Assembly (NCBI RefSeq): GCF_932276165.1
Contig: NC_063994.1
Coordinates: 2,852,001 to 2,916,000, forward strand
Reading direction: 5' to 3'
Source of the DNA: Plutella xylostella
Lineage: Eukaryota > Arthropoda > Insecta > Lepidoptera > Plutellidae
Length of the DNA stretch: 64,000 nt
Shown: piece after piece, positions 11,001-25,900 of the stretch
Layout: every line of letters begins with the position of its first letter
Position numbering within the stretch: the stretch's first letter is position 1
The notes under the pieces: model-generated
Database searches by the model: none
Told to the model about the DNA's origin: nothing
Seen by the model: the letters and a program-made list of their open reading frames with translations, nothing else
Program-made: the position numbers and the translations under genes

Positions 11001-14000
11001 AAACTATTGGAAAAAAGTGCGCTTTCATAGTATATAAGAACACAAGGCTAACTATACCTTAATCGCTTTATTTATAGCCTAAAAAGTCCGATTCCGGTAT
11101 TACTTCAATACCGGTATTAACTTTCAATACTGGTATTGAAAAATACTTATTTTTTTTCCGGGTTCCCGGTATTGCGGTATTGTATGCCCTAGTGTCAATA
11201 GAAACGTTTTTTTTAATTTACATGTTTTGTTTTACTCTTTATTCGAAAAAAAAACTGTATTCCGCATTTTACAATTTGTTTTCCTCCAAACCAGAAACCG
11301 TGATTTTTAAACAAGAAAATTTAGTAATTCCCTTTATTCTCATATACAACGTGCGATGTAGGCGAGCGTGAACGAAAACTATGCAATAAGCCTTTGTTTT
11401 TATTACTACTTTACTAAAATAAAATAACATACTCAACAATGTTAATATTTTTTTTTTGCAATATTGTAAAATTAAAATCTAATTATTAACATGAATTTCA
11501 ACTTTTTTTTGACGGCATGACGGCTGCTGCAGCTACGTGCTGTCCAGACCTCCAACCAATCCCACCAGTACTGCAGGTTGCGTCGAATACGAGCCATTCT
11601 CTTCGACTTGACAAAACAGGTGCTCCTGGAAGGGCCATAAATCGCACGGCACCCGTACCGTATAGAGGCAACGGACTCCTTTGCAACAGCCTCCCAGATT
11701 CCTAAGTAGCCCATGCACTGCATGGCGAGCACAGCTCCAGCTTTTCGTAATGAATCCTTGGGATGTCAGCCCTCTAGGAACGCGGTTACTATTTTTAAGC
11801 TAAGAGCTAGTTCTCATCCTGCTCCGACAGTGAACGAACGCAAAGTATTGTACCCACTATCGATCACGCATTTCGGATGCCAAACTGACTGTCCGAAAGG
11901 TCGAGACCGTACCACCACGTACTACAGAGGTATGACTCGTTCGAAGAGCTTGTCAGGCTCTTACAGCAGTTAGATGTGTCGGTCAACGGAAAGATAATCT
12001 ACAGGCCTGCTTTATTTATTTAGGAGCACTAATGTGGCCTCCTTTCAGTCATTGAGAAACTCACTGGCACTCAGGCTGCGGTTGAACAGGAAGATAGACT
12101 GTCTAAACAAATCCTTTTTAGGCTAGTTAAAAAAAAACTTTAGGTAGGTAGTATGTTAACTAGAACTACAAATAAAACAGTATAAATATGTGTCTCCTCT
12201 TAAAGTTGGTCACGAGGAGTTACGATGATTACGATTTGAGGTGACGCTGACGATATACAAGGTGTTGCAAAATGGGTATAAAGCTAAGCCAAAAGTGGAT
12301 TTAGGGGTCATTCTGATCCACTTTTCTTAAACAATTTTGAAAATTCACAAAATAAAACCTTTTACAAAGAAACTTATTCGATTACGTGACTTTTTACTAT
12401 AAAGACCGAATTTATTTTTCGAGAATTTCCAAAACTAGTAGAACAAAAGTTGTTCAGAATAACTCCCTGAGTCACCGCCTGTTGGCATAGTATAATCTTT
12501 TTGCAACATCCTATATAGGTAATATCAGGTTTACCTGGACCTGTAGAGTGAGATTTGATCTGGCAAGGGGAGTCACAATAGATCTTTTAGGTTGCAGTGG
12601 CGAATGGGCACTGGTTTCCCTGCCCATTTCTATAACTATAACTATATGTAATTTTATGGCAATTCAATAATGGTATGACATTAACATATTTGAAAAAATA
12701 ATAAAAAATATAGGTACATTACCTATAACCCTAATAAAAAAAAACTGGTTCAGCCCTTCCTTTAAACTTATAACACCCCTCTATTTCCTTCAGGAGTTCA
12801 AAAGCTGTGTTAAATACATATTTTTTATGAGTTTTTTTTAATACTAGACGACCGTATGGCGTAGTAGTTATTGACCCTGACTACTGAGCCGAAGTTCCCG
12901 GATTCGATTCCCGGCTGGGGCAGATATTTGTTTAAACACAGATATTTGTTCTCGGGTCTTGGATGTGCCCGTAAAATGGCAATAGGCCCGCCCCCTATTA
13001 CATTGGGATTTAAACAACACTGGCGAAAAGTGGGTGCAGCAATGCACCTCTGCCTACCCCGCAAGGGAGTACATTAGTACAAGGCGTGAGAGTGTATGTA
13101 TGTGTGTATATATGTAGATAAAGTCGCACTTAACCGCTTTTTTTGCAAAGCTTGTTAAATACCTTCATAGATTTAAAAAAAATATGTACATTTTAGTTCT
13201 TCAATTTTTAAAAGTACTTATACTTTTGAACACCCTTTAGTGTACAGACTACCACATCTTAAAATATATATTATAAAAAATTACGGTTTTTGGTTTCAAA
13301 TAATACAAATTGAGAACTTAATTTTCAACACCCTGTATATTGTGTAGCTAACCTAGCATACACAATAGGGTGCCCCGTTGATGTATGGAGGTATTTTTTT
13401 TTCAAGATATCAAAAACATAGGGGTCTCAAAAGTTGCGTATTAGTGCGTAGTTTAAAACTGCATTTTTAGTTTTTGGATTTATAGGTACTTATAGCCCTC
13501 TACCAGGTCTGGAATTTTGAATATTTTTCGAATTATCGTACGTCTTAAATATTTTATATTTATTTTATTTAGTACCTTATTCGTTATTATTTATCTAATA
13601 TTAGGGGTATTAAAGACAAATAAAGCAAAAAATATATAAAAAACTATATTAAATAAACTCTAAATAAAAATATCCAAGCCTTGTAACAACCCTTAAAATT
13701 AAAAGTAGGCATTTTACTTCGAGACATTAATTTGGTCCGAATCAATCCATCTGCGGCCTTTGGTCCAGCAACTGACACCGGCCAGCCGACCAGCAACTCA
13801 GTCACTAACTTCACACATCTTTCCACAGCCTGGGTGTGACAGGGGAATGCTGGAATAGCGATATCATTGAACCTTTCCTTTTCGACCATTCCCTTCAAAC
13901 CTTCGTAAGATAACTACATTATCCAAAATTATGTCAATGTAGTCAGCAGCTTGAAAGTTCAGTTTTGGTAACTTGAAAACTCGAACAGAGTTACTTTTGA

Positions 14001-17000
14001 CCTTGCGAGCCTCAATGATTCTTCTTAGACCTAGTTCTCTGATAGGGCGTCTATCTTTGATAAACATCGCTAAAAATGAATTTCTCTGCATGACAATTTT
14101 TTTTTTTTGCATGTCATGCCGGACTGTTTCTCTTGCTCCGCTTCACTCGTGACGAGCCCAAAGTCCTGGAGGACGGCCGTGGCGACAGCGGCTGCTGATC
14201 GGTCAGAGATGCCATGTCAATCATATAAATTGTTGCAGAACCGGAATCGGAATTATGTTATTCTTACATATCGAAAGTCCAGATGTTGAAGGCTCATTCC
14301 TCATAGGAGTGTCCTCGGATACTGGTGGTGGTATCGTTTTAATCAGCTGGCTTCTCGTTGGGGGTTCCGGTTGCACTGCAATTGATATTTCAGTCTGCAG
14401 TGTTTGTTGGCGTTAACTATTCGGTTGCTCTTTTTTGAAGTTTTCTCGTTTCAACTAAGTCGACCGTACTAATGGTAATTTTTCGGTCCGTTTGCTGATC
14501 ATTCAAGAAATCTTGCCCTTTACGGGGTACTTTATTAGTTTGTGATCAGCAGCATGAAGTTAACAATTTACACTTGCAATTGGCGACGTCGAACAAACCA
14601 GATGTAATCCTGTTTTGGAATGTTTGCACTATAACATGTAAAATTGTATTTTATTTTTTCCTGGCCATCGTTTCAGCTTAGGTACTCATTGTACTCAATT
14701 TTATTAGTAACTGAATAACTCGAAGGTACTCACTGTCGGTATGGAAGCAGATTCAGACATCTTCTTCACGTCTTTGCTCACAATCGGAAATCGCCGGCTG
14801 CTTTGCAGCGCCTGCACTTAGTAAGGTATATCTTACATGCTCTATGTATCTTAGCAATTGTAAATACGTTGTTAACACACTATTTTTGAGTTCTGATGGT
14901 GCTCCAATAATGAAACAATACACTGCAATGCACCTAGTAACATAATTCGAACTCATTGTTTTTATTTTCAATCAAATAACTTTTGAGCCGAGCGCTGCAA
15001 TAGTACTGAAGTTTGTCACTTAGAGAATGATTTTTTTAAGTCTAGCTACGTATCAATTACTCCAAAAATTTCAAGTAATGACTAACAATAATACCTACTG
15101 TCAATGATTCGTGTGTTACTTTGACACTTTTCGACCGATAAAATGAGTACTCAATCAAATGGAACCTAGGGCAATATTAACAAAAAACTGAAACTTTGAC
15201 CTTCGGTAGAGGGCTAAAAGTAGTATTCAATATTTTTATTATTATTTTATACGAAAACAATGTTTGCATACGCAACTTTTCAGACCCCTAACTTTTCCAA
15301 ATTCGAAAAAAAGTTCAAACGGGTCACCCTAATACACAACCGTTAAAATAAAATAAAGTTAAATTATTACCCCTCAGAATATAAACAGGCTCGCGCTTTG
15401 GCATACTGTATTGACCGTATAGTTCTTATTCGGAGAATCTAATAAGTGTTATTATGTATAATGTTTACCTTTATCTATGCATCTGTAACTCTATAGTAAA
15501 AAATGTAAACAAATCGAAAAGGCGAAATGTTTTCTAAGAATTTTCGGCTTTTCTCCATCTAAAATGTTTAGAAAATTAACTTTTCATAGCAAATGCATAT
15601 GTATTATAATATTTGCAGTCATCATTTGTTGATTTAATCAGTTTTTGTGAAATATTTGATTAAAAATAAAATGGCGTGGGTATCGCTCCTAACAGGCCGC
15701 CACCAGGGCGACGACTGAAGAAATCTGAAATCTGTCACGGCGTCATCATTTTTAAACCGGAATTTATTAGTTTTTTGCAAAAAAAAGTTGACTTCTGGTC
15801 CATTAAATCCAACTCTTTAAGGTAACTTTGTTAAGAATTTAATTACCTACACATACATATAAGATTCCATGAAAATGGGCCCTCTGATTTCGAGGGTTTT
15901 TTCATAATAAGTCGAAAAATGGCAAAAGACATGGTCTGTTTGCAATTTTTTTTAACATACTTATTATAATCCTGCACCAATTTCTAAGCAACTAACATGT
16001 TGAGTATACCCTCTGCTACAATATATATTTTTCTCAAAGTGATAGAAGCTACCGTTTTTCCAATCTAATCAAGTATATCAAACCGACTTTAGCATTTTAG
16101 GTTTCGTAATCCCCTTAATGTACGTGTATGTAAGTTTACAGGTGAGTTTGAATAATTGAATAAAATAATAACTACCCTGTCTACGTCAAAGCCATGCGAT
16201 GTCAACATAACGTATATATCTAACGTAACGTATATAATATAATAACGTATATATCCACTAATTACTGCACAGATAGCGCAATGACAAGTCACAACGTATA
16301 ATAACGTATGCAGATACTATCTTAACGAGCTAACGTTTTAACGAGAACTTCGAAGCGATTCCACTGTAGAAATACCTCGGACATATTTTACTATGTGCTT
16401 CTTTAGAGGGACTTATTTTATTATATCTAGCAGTGGACTGGATAGTTTGTTGGCTTATGATGATACCTATATTTTTAATGATGCTTTTGAAAACGATAAA
16501 TGGCCATATAGCAGCTGTCTAGTATTACATTGAGTAAGTAAGTGTCAAAGAATGATGAGTTCGTTCAACACAATATAATATACTGAGAAACAGTGGGTAC
16601 AGCAAGCACTTCTAATTGAGAGTGTTGTGTCTAATTTTCGATATAAGATCCCCTTATTATAAAACATAGACGAAACATATATTATAATAGTTCTAGTTTA
16701 AGACCGATTTTAGGCTATTGATACGTATACGTATAAGAAATACAAAGTTCACATTTCTATGAAGTAATTGTAATATTCATTGCGGACCGAAGCAAACTTA
16801 CTCACCCGTTATATTATCTTATCTACACTTACGCCCTTTAGCTAATTCACTTCACCGCCCTTATTCAAATGCATTAAGGGTTAAAGTCCCTTGCTAACGT
16901 TCAGTGCTTTCGAATACATTTTCGACCTATGGGTCATAGATAAGGCTTTTATGTACCGATGAAGGTGGAATAAATTGTTTAACGATTGACCCTCTGCTTC

Positions 17001-19885
17001 GGGGTGAACTAAAGTGAATATTTCAGTTTATGCAGGTTTTTGACTGAGATTAGGAAGTTTATTGTTATGTTTTATTTATTTTATTTATACCAAACTTTGT
17101 GTAACATAGTTATTTTATGGAAGTTTACGTGCCATTAAACCTGAAGGGTTTGTCTTGACACTAATGTCTACAGGATGTTGCAAAAAGGGTATACTAAGCC
17201 GAAAGCTACATGTGTGTGCAGCATGGTATATCTAAGCCCGATACTGAAATCAGAATTTCAAAATGTGAAAGTCACGTGAACAACAAAGTTAGGTTACTTA
17301 CTCCTTTTCAAAATACCGAATGTGAGGTATAAAATCATTAGAAGGTGGATTAGTATTCGATGAATTTCTAGCAATCGATGTTTTGTGTATTGTACCGATG
17401 TATTAAAATATATTTTGAAACAATGTTATAAGTAGCTAGTTATGATTATAATCATACATTAACTTAGAGCTGAATTTCCAAATAAAATGTTACCTAGGCA
17501 ATGAAGTTCATACCTTGACTTCCACCACCCACGCCCTAGATACATCTAACAATATTTACTTTTTCGCTAATCAGACCTCTGAACTAAAAATACATAACTT
17601 ACAATACCAATATTTTCATTTTAATATTATACAAAGCGAACAACACGTTATACACTGCTTCTCTAACCCGTAGGTCCGGGGTTCTGGGGCCTGATCAACC
17701 CGCAATGGAGCATGTGCAACAAGGGGCGGCGGCAGAGCCCCATCAATGTGGAACCTGACAAACTGCTGTTCGACCCTTGGCTCAGAGATATACAGTTTGA
17801 TAAACATAAGGTGGGTGATTCAATTACTTAATATACAGTGACGAGCAATGAAAAGGTTTCAGTGACTATAAACCAAATTATTCCTAGGGCCCCTTGCACC
17901 AACAAATCAAATCTAGATTTAGTGTCAAATGTCGATATAAGAAACGTCAGTCCATATAAAACTTGACACTAAATCTAGATTTAATATGTTGGTGCAAGTG
18001 GCCCCTAAACTAAAAAGGCTAGCTTAATAACGCCGGCCGCAATATTGGAGTACATTTAACAGAGCATCAGAACTTCTAATCTATTGCCACTGGACACTTT
18101 TTCAGTACTCGTGAGTGTAGTAATAATGTATCCACACTATAACCAATATTGTAACACTGTGTAACGTATGTAAATGCAAAATAAACGGCGGCATGTACCT
18201 AAATCCATGTTAAAACATGCTAAACATTACGCGATAGTATGCCGCCATTATGTTTTTTTTATGACACACTTTGGCTTCCGACTTTGCTTGGAAATGTTCT
18301 TGGCATCCACTTATCTGTTTTTCTTGCAAATATATACATTCATTATCTGCATTTCTTACAGTGAGTGTTAACATTACAGCCATTTTAGACTAACACATTC
18401 ACGACTGGGCAGAGGTTTCTATAGAGTAAAACTCCCAACGAAAAAATAGGGGTGTTATAGTTTTAACGTGCCTGTGTATTGGTCTGTGGTAGCGTTAGCT
18501 CCCAAACAGATGAACTGATTTTAGTTTTTTATAAGTAATGCGAATTTCGGGGTTATTAACGTTGGTTAGTTTATTAAAAGTTAATATTTTATGTGAGGGG
18601 TTTTCTTGGATTTTACATTTGATTCTTAGCTTGTTCGTGAAACACTGGAGGTTCTCGGAGAGGCTCCATTAATGCACAATTTAATTGAATGTTGCTTTCA
18701 GTACTTCCTAATTCCATGAGCTTTCTGTTGCTCCTTCTCGTTTCACAGACTGTCTAAAGGTTTCTTCTGAGTATCTCTATAGTACTTAAGTACTTTTTAC
18801 GGTAAAAAACATTGAATTGAATGTAGTTTTTTATTTTATTACGTATTCAAAGAAACATAATTTTACAAAAACAGTGTTACTATATGTGTTACTGCTTTAT
18901 TATACCTTAGATGTAATTTCAAAATTTTAACTATATCTAGTTAGTACTTGTCATGTATGTTAGGCACCCTTCAAATGCACGCCAGTGTACTGAAATAGGT
19001 AGATTTTACCTAAATTACATGTTCCATAATGCTATGCTAATTCGTGCGAGTCCGATAGCTTATCAGGCCTTGTTTTTGCCACATGCTGGCCCTGAATAAT
19101 CCAGGTTTTAGTTGGACACACCGCACACGACATCGGACCGTATTACAGGAGATTCTAGAGACTAATTTGCATTTTCAGGTGTAACGTAGTGTCAGTGTAA
19201 GTTCAATGAAATAAAAGCTTAGAGATCTGCGCGAAACCACGGCTGGATAACCTCGGCTACGATCCGACATAATTAAAAATACTGCTTAAAATTTTGTCAA
19301 AGGTACCCAATAAATTGATGATTACATGAAATGTATTATTTTCAGTGGTTATTCCTCTTATACCATCCTTATTATTTGATTCATGTTACGAGTATTATCA
19401 TAGTTTACCTATGGCTAGAATATCTCATAAAATAACTACACGGAAAACAACCCAAGATAAATACCACATACCTAACTTTAATAATAGCAATGGGAAAAGA
19501 ACAGCTTCTTACCTCATTCCAAAGAAATTAAATGAACTGCCATACGACATACGAACACAATTTGAAACAAAAAATTTAAAGAAAAAATTAAAAAACTTCT
19601 TTACATTACCTTATCAACGTTAGCAGTAGAATAACCCAACAATATTTTTTGTAAGGCTGGTAGCAACTACATGCGCGCGGGGCGTTCAACAGTAGTGAAG
19701 CGACATACATCTTTCTCGCTCTCACTAAGGACGCTTCAAAGCGCATGGGTTGGTTCCCGTCTCTTTCTAATTATAAATTGTTATAACCTACCTACATTAT
19801 GTTAAACGCCAGACGGACACAAATAAACCTTTTAGGTTTCGTGTCAAAATGTGTAATATATTTAAGATTTCTTCTGTTGTGCTAA

Positions 19886-19916
<31 letters not shown>

Positions 19917-22900
19917 ATAGACAACTCTGGATATACTTATAAACGTAATATCACGGTTCAGTTTTCACCATTAAATAGGTATTAATCCGTAAGTTTCAGA
20001 TACTTATTTAATTTGGATCTTCTACCATGCAAAACGAATAATACAGACTTATCTTTCATGTTTGACTTTAAAGTTCGTTATTCAAGTATCACTAACCTTC
20101 CAAGTGCAAGCATTTGGCATCGCGTGACTATCTCCCATAAGTCAACTCTGAACAACGCGTTTTCCCCGCGCTTTCAACCATAAATATCAAACTACAGATA
20201 ACGCTACCTAATCAAGGTGTGCCATTGATTGATAGGATCACTCCTACTGCGAAAGTTATTATAATTTTGTCGGCGTGATTGATTTCGGTGTTTCGAGTAT
20301 TCGGTGTTTTGTCGCTTTCGTCACGCAAAGGCGGTCGTTTATCATTTTTGGGTGACAAATAACGTTTTCATGATACCTGAGCTTAATGTTTATGTTTTTT
20401 TCTACAATAATTATTGTGGACATGCCTAAACGGCCTAATAGCGAGCATTTATTTGACGATGCCTTGACTTTTAAACTTGAATGGGTGTATTTTTAGCAGC
20501 TGGATGAGCCATGAAGTCCTGGTATCTATTCCGAACCAAATATACCTATTCTATTCTAGTCTTAATCTGCACCTGCCTCTCTCGAATGGAACCTTTGTGC
20601 ATATGCAATATACCCCAAGGTCTAAACTGCCTTCCTAAGCTTGGACCACTACGGGTTGGGTTCACATAGATGTGAATTAATATTTCTAAATTTCTCCAGG
20701 TCAGCGGGGTCCTCCACAACACGGGCCAGTCCCTCGTGTTCCGAGTGGAGAAGGACTCGAAGCACCAAGTGAACATCAGCGGGGGCCCGCTCTCGTACCG
20801 CTACCAGTTCGAGGAGATCTACTTCCACTACGGGCTGGAAGACAACAGGGGAGCTGAGCACCAGATCGATAAACATACGTTTCCTGGTGAAGTAAGTTTC
20901 TTGGAAAGACTGGCTTTATCAAACAGGACGCGTTACTAGCGCGCGTCAGAGCGCTGGTAACGCTAGGAGCACGCAATGCTGGCGCTCTGTTTAACGGTGA
21001 TTTACTAGTACAAGACATCTTAGCGTCATAGCGCGGTGATAAGGCAACAGGGGCGCTGAGCACCAGGTCAATCAGCACACGTTTTCTGGTTACTTACAGA
21101 CACTAAACCTCGTTTCAGCGAGGGTGATTCCCGTGACAGGTCTAAAGTTTCCGGTACCATACCATATAGGTGCCGTTTAAAGTGGCTTACGATCGTAGAA
21201 AACTACGTACGTATGTATGTCATAGGTCGTAGCATATTCCATAATGCAATACCTTAATCTGAGATTTTAAATAATTGGTTTAACTATTTTGCCATTCCAT
21301 TGACTAAATATGGTGGCAAAGAACCGCCAAAATTATGCTTTAGGGGTTATTTATAGGCAATACTAGGCGTAAAGCCGAATATTCCAATCTTTAACTCAGC
21401 ATATTATTGTAATGAGGATGACATGGGAAAGACTTGTAGTGTAGACTATACTATGCCCAGCAGTTAGTGAATCCACACCTTAGTGGCCTTTATTTTTGTC
21501 AAAATAAACCGCTCTATAAACAAACCGTCGCCCCTCTCAGTACCCACTAAGTATTGATACACAGCGCAGCCAACTTTTAATTAATTAGTACGACAATGGC
21601 TCCACAAAAACCACTTTAACAAATTAAATACGTAAACAATACTATCGTTAATTGGGCTAATTGTATTGATCTTCGATTTTCACAACGTTTTGATGCGGAT
21701 ACTAAGTAATTGTTTTAATTTTGCACCCTCGAGCACGAAAAGTATATCGGGTATTTTGTAAGATGTAACTGGACTGATCCTCTCACCTCGGTAGATCAGC
21801 TGTAGTTTTTGTCACCGGCACGCTTAGATTAACAATAAGTATACGAAGTTACGAACAAGATGGAGTAAGAATAAGACTGATTTGTGATACGACTTCCAGT
21901 GGCCCATGGTAGATCCGCAAACCATACGTAATAATGGAATTAAAAATCTTATTTTATGCACCAACACAATTTTTTTTGACTCACTGTATTCACAATATTT
22001 TTACCGTGTGCAACCGACCAAATTGAAGAGGTCGCGCATCACATTACAATATCATCTATTAAATATTAATTTCATGATAATTTATTGCCTTGTCATCAGA
22101 TCCAGCTGTATGGCTTCAACAAGGAGCTGTACCACAACATGTCGGAAGCTCAGCACAAGTCACAGGGCGTCGTCGGAATATCTTTAATGGTCCAAGTAAG
22201 TTATCTTCGGACAACTTTCGGAGTAAACACAGCACATAAACATTTTATATTAGACACGTAGCACCTCAACTCTCTTGTTGAGGTAGAATTAACAGCACTC
22301 TATAAATTTCGACACTCCGAATGTTAACCGGCAAACAGGAAAAAAAAACTATATTATTTGACAATGATCATACCTTTTTGCTAGTTGGAAATGAACAAAG
22401 CGTAGACGGTTAGTTGGAGTGGTAAGTCCAAGCTTAGGAAGGCAGTTTAGACCTTGGGGATATGCACAAAGGTTCCATTCGAGAGAGCCAGGTGCAGGTA
22501 CTGTTACCAGAGAGAGTTATGAGAATAGAATAGAATAGAATAGAAGTGTGGACCATTGAACTCTATTATGATTGCTAAAAATATGTTTTTCTTTGCAGAT
22601 TGGTGAACCAACCAACAAAGAGCTGAGGCTTATCACAAGTGCATTCAATAAAGTCATTTACAGAGGTAGTCAACTTAATCATGGATTTCAAGCGTAAATA
22701 TTTCTGACAAGGTTCACCTTGTATTGTAACTTCAAAAGGCTACAATAGAAAACATCATTGTTTTTTACCCATCAATGGTGAACCAAATATTTAGATTTCA
22801 CTAAGACCGATGCTTCATTTCTGTGTTGCATCGTCGTTTATGAGCGTTCCTTGACACATACGACGCGACGCAACGCATCAATGGTGCCTCATCCTAATTT

Positions 22901-25900
22901 GGTGACACCCCATTCCGAAACATCGATGCTATGAATATATACGTGAACGAACATCATCCACTTCCGCAGCATAATACATCTTCCAAAGTATCTTCCAAAC
23001 GCTCTTATAACCTCGTCCCCAATTTTTCTTTCTTATTCTAAAATATCTCTGTTACCTTCCACCCAGGGTCGTCATTCCCCATCAAGCATCTGCCGCTCAG
23101 CTCTCTGCTGCCGAGCACGCAGCAGTACCTCACGTACGAGGGCTCCACCACGCACCCCGGCTGCTGGGAGACCGCCGTCTGGGTTATCTTCAACAAACCC
23201 ATCTATATCTCTAAACAGGAGGTTGGTATAAGTATGATTATCATCATCATCAGGTCCTGCCAGTAGATTGTCCTTTGCCATGGTTTTGTCCAAAGCCTCG
23301 TGCATAACATTGCGACGCTATATGGTTCTTAGCCGCAACTTCTTTTGTTTGCCAGATAGAGCTAACTTTGTTATTGTACTAGATGATTTATACATTCTAA
23401 AGAACTCATTGGTATGTAAGCGCCCGCTTCTCACCCATATCTCTGGCGTGATAAGCTGTTGCTTACCCGATTGAGCTATCACCGCTCTACCACCCACATA
23501 ATAAGAGAACTCATTGGTTACATATCAGCGCCCACTTCTCACCCACATCTCTGGCGTGAGAAGCGGGTGCCTACCCAAATGAACAACCACCGATCACCAC
23601 CCTCATAATAAGAAGATTATTCATATTTACTTCCTTACCTCCAGATGTACGCGCTCCGGAGACTCATGCAGGGCTCGCAGCTGACGCCGAAGGCTCCGCT
23701 CGGGAACAACGCGCGCCCCGTGCAGCCGCTGCACTACCGCACCGTGCGCACCAACATCAACTTCAACAAGATCTCGCAGGTTTGTTCCACCAATCATGAG
23801 GTAGTATTGTCATCATCAGCCTATAGCAGAGGTTTGTTCCACCAATCATCAGGTAGCATGATCATGGCTGCCTCTGCTTCTACCGCACCGTGCGCACCAA
23901 CATCAACTTCAACAAGATCTCGCAGGTTTGTTCCACCATAGACTAATGTTCCACCAATCATGAGATATAGTGTGGCCATTAGCAGATTTGTTCAACCAAT
24001 CATCAGATAGTATCTCCTCATGGACTGATGAGCTGGAAATAGGATGGATAGGAGCATCAAATTCAACAAGGTCTCGCAGGTTTGTTCCGTTAATCATCAG
24101 GTAGTATTATTGTCATTATAGCCTATATAGCAGTCCATTGCTGGACGTAGGCAAAGCACGCCACTAGATGCGATGCACCGTTAACCAACCAACAACTTCA
24201 ACAAGCTGTCGCAGGTTTGTTCCACCAATCATCAGGTAGTATCTCCTCATGGACTGATGAGCTGGAAATAATAGGATTAAAGGCATACTGGTGGCAGACA
24301 ATTGAAGTTCCATCAGACGACACGTTTAAAATTACTTCATAAATGCTTGATGCATGATTTGGGAAAAAAATTGAGACATTGTCCGGACCAATCACGAGCA
24401 TGCGACAGCCGGGTGGAGCATTCAAAGCAAGCAATGGGGCGGCTCGTTTCTCGCTGGTTTCCCCGTAACACTACCGTACTGACTGCACTGGATGCTCGCT
24501 GTTGTCGCTGAGTCGTTCCGAGGAACAAACCAGCAACTTTCAGGAATGCCAAACTACATTTATCGCATGAAGTGATTAAAAATGGTTTACTATTTAAAGT
24601 TCAAATTTATTTTTTAGTGAATCTCTTAATGACAAACATAGACCTATCTTGCGCTTTCTTGAAAAATCTTAACTCGACACTCAAACCGCGGTAAACGCTT
24701 TAGAAGCCAAGGCGAGGGGTCATGAGAATAATAGGTCCCTAATGACGTAAGGCGACTTCAGAGAGCAAAAGATCAGTCAGCGCTGTTTATCCCTTTTTGT
24801 TTTTGCGAGCTAAGTTGAGATATAAGGCTGATGTGTACCAACATGCATAATTATTATCTGTATTATAAGTAATACTCGTAATTGTACTCTGCTACGTAGG
24901 TACTAAGTGAAACAAACCAACATAAGAGGACGCACTACTAAACGTTAATGTTTGTAAGTAAGGATGGATGTTCGTTGAGTCTTTCACATATAAACCGCTG
25001 GACGAATTTATGAAAAAAATTAACGGTATAGTTAGCTAATACCCTGCATTAACACACAGACTAGGTATTTCCGCCCCGTGAAAATTCTGGAACTCCCACG
25101 GGAATACCTTTTAAGGCGAAGCCCGCTACTTTATCATGCAGTAGTCCATAAAGGAGCACCATGACACACCGCCTTTCCTATGTTTATTTGAACAAAACAA
25201 TACCGCCATATACGAGTACGTACCTAAAAAGATACATTAAGTATCATTTATTCAAAAGCGCGCGCCAAAAAATCCACCATCTTATCTTGACGAAACTTAA
25301 AGCATCTTTAAAAGTTGTTCTGTCTGCCTCTCGCGTCGCCGTGAAGTCTGCATAGTTTTGAAAAGACATTTTAAAAAGTATTATGTTTAGCTTACTTTGT
25401 ATCCTTATCGCCTTTTGGAGAAAAAAAGTTTTCTTACAATCACACTACAATAAAATTATGCTGACGACTGTAATTCCCAAGGGGTAGTCAGAGGTAGCTC
25501 GCAGGTGGTCACTGACTATTAATTGTACTTTTATACTCAGATAATAACATCCCCATTATTTAATTATTACAATTCACTTTAGGTACCTACCTACACATCT
25601 AGAATAGAGCTGTAAAAGTCATCGGTACATGCCAGGAATTGAACACGGCCTTTCGAATCAGACGAAATCGAGGCATCAGCCGCCACAACTGCAACCCTCT
25701 TATTATAATACGAAGACTAAAGATAGTTCTGCGTTATAACCGGTTATAGTTCACAGATGTCATACAAGTCCAGGTTTAAGGGAGAACTATCTTTAGTCTT
25801 TGTTTCATAATAAGGGGACAATAGTTCACAGCTTTCTTACAATGAAACCTATAAAATTGGTTACAAAAACCTCTCAGCAATTTATCAACTCATTTAGTAG

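Noticed and set aside
11472..11973. Short ORFs on both strands as a gene
   Set aside because: No recognisable family, no splice continuity with the host gene, and multiple mutually overlapping frames; left as an unexplained GC-richer block.
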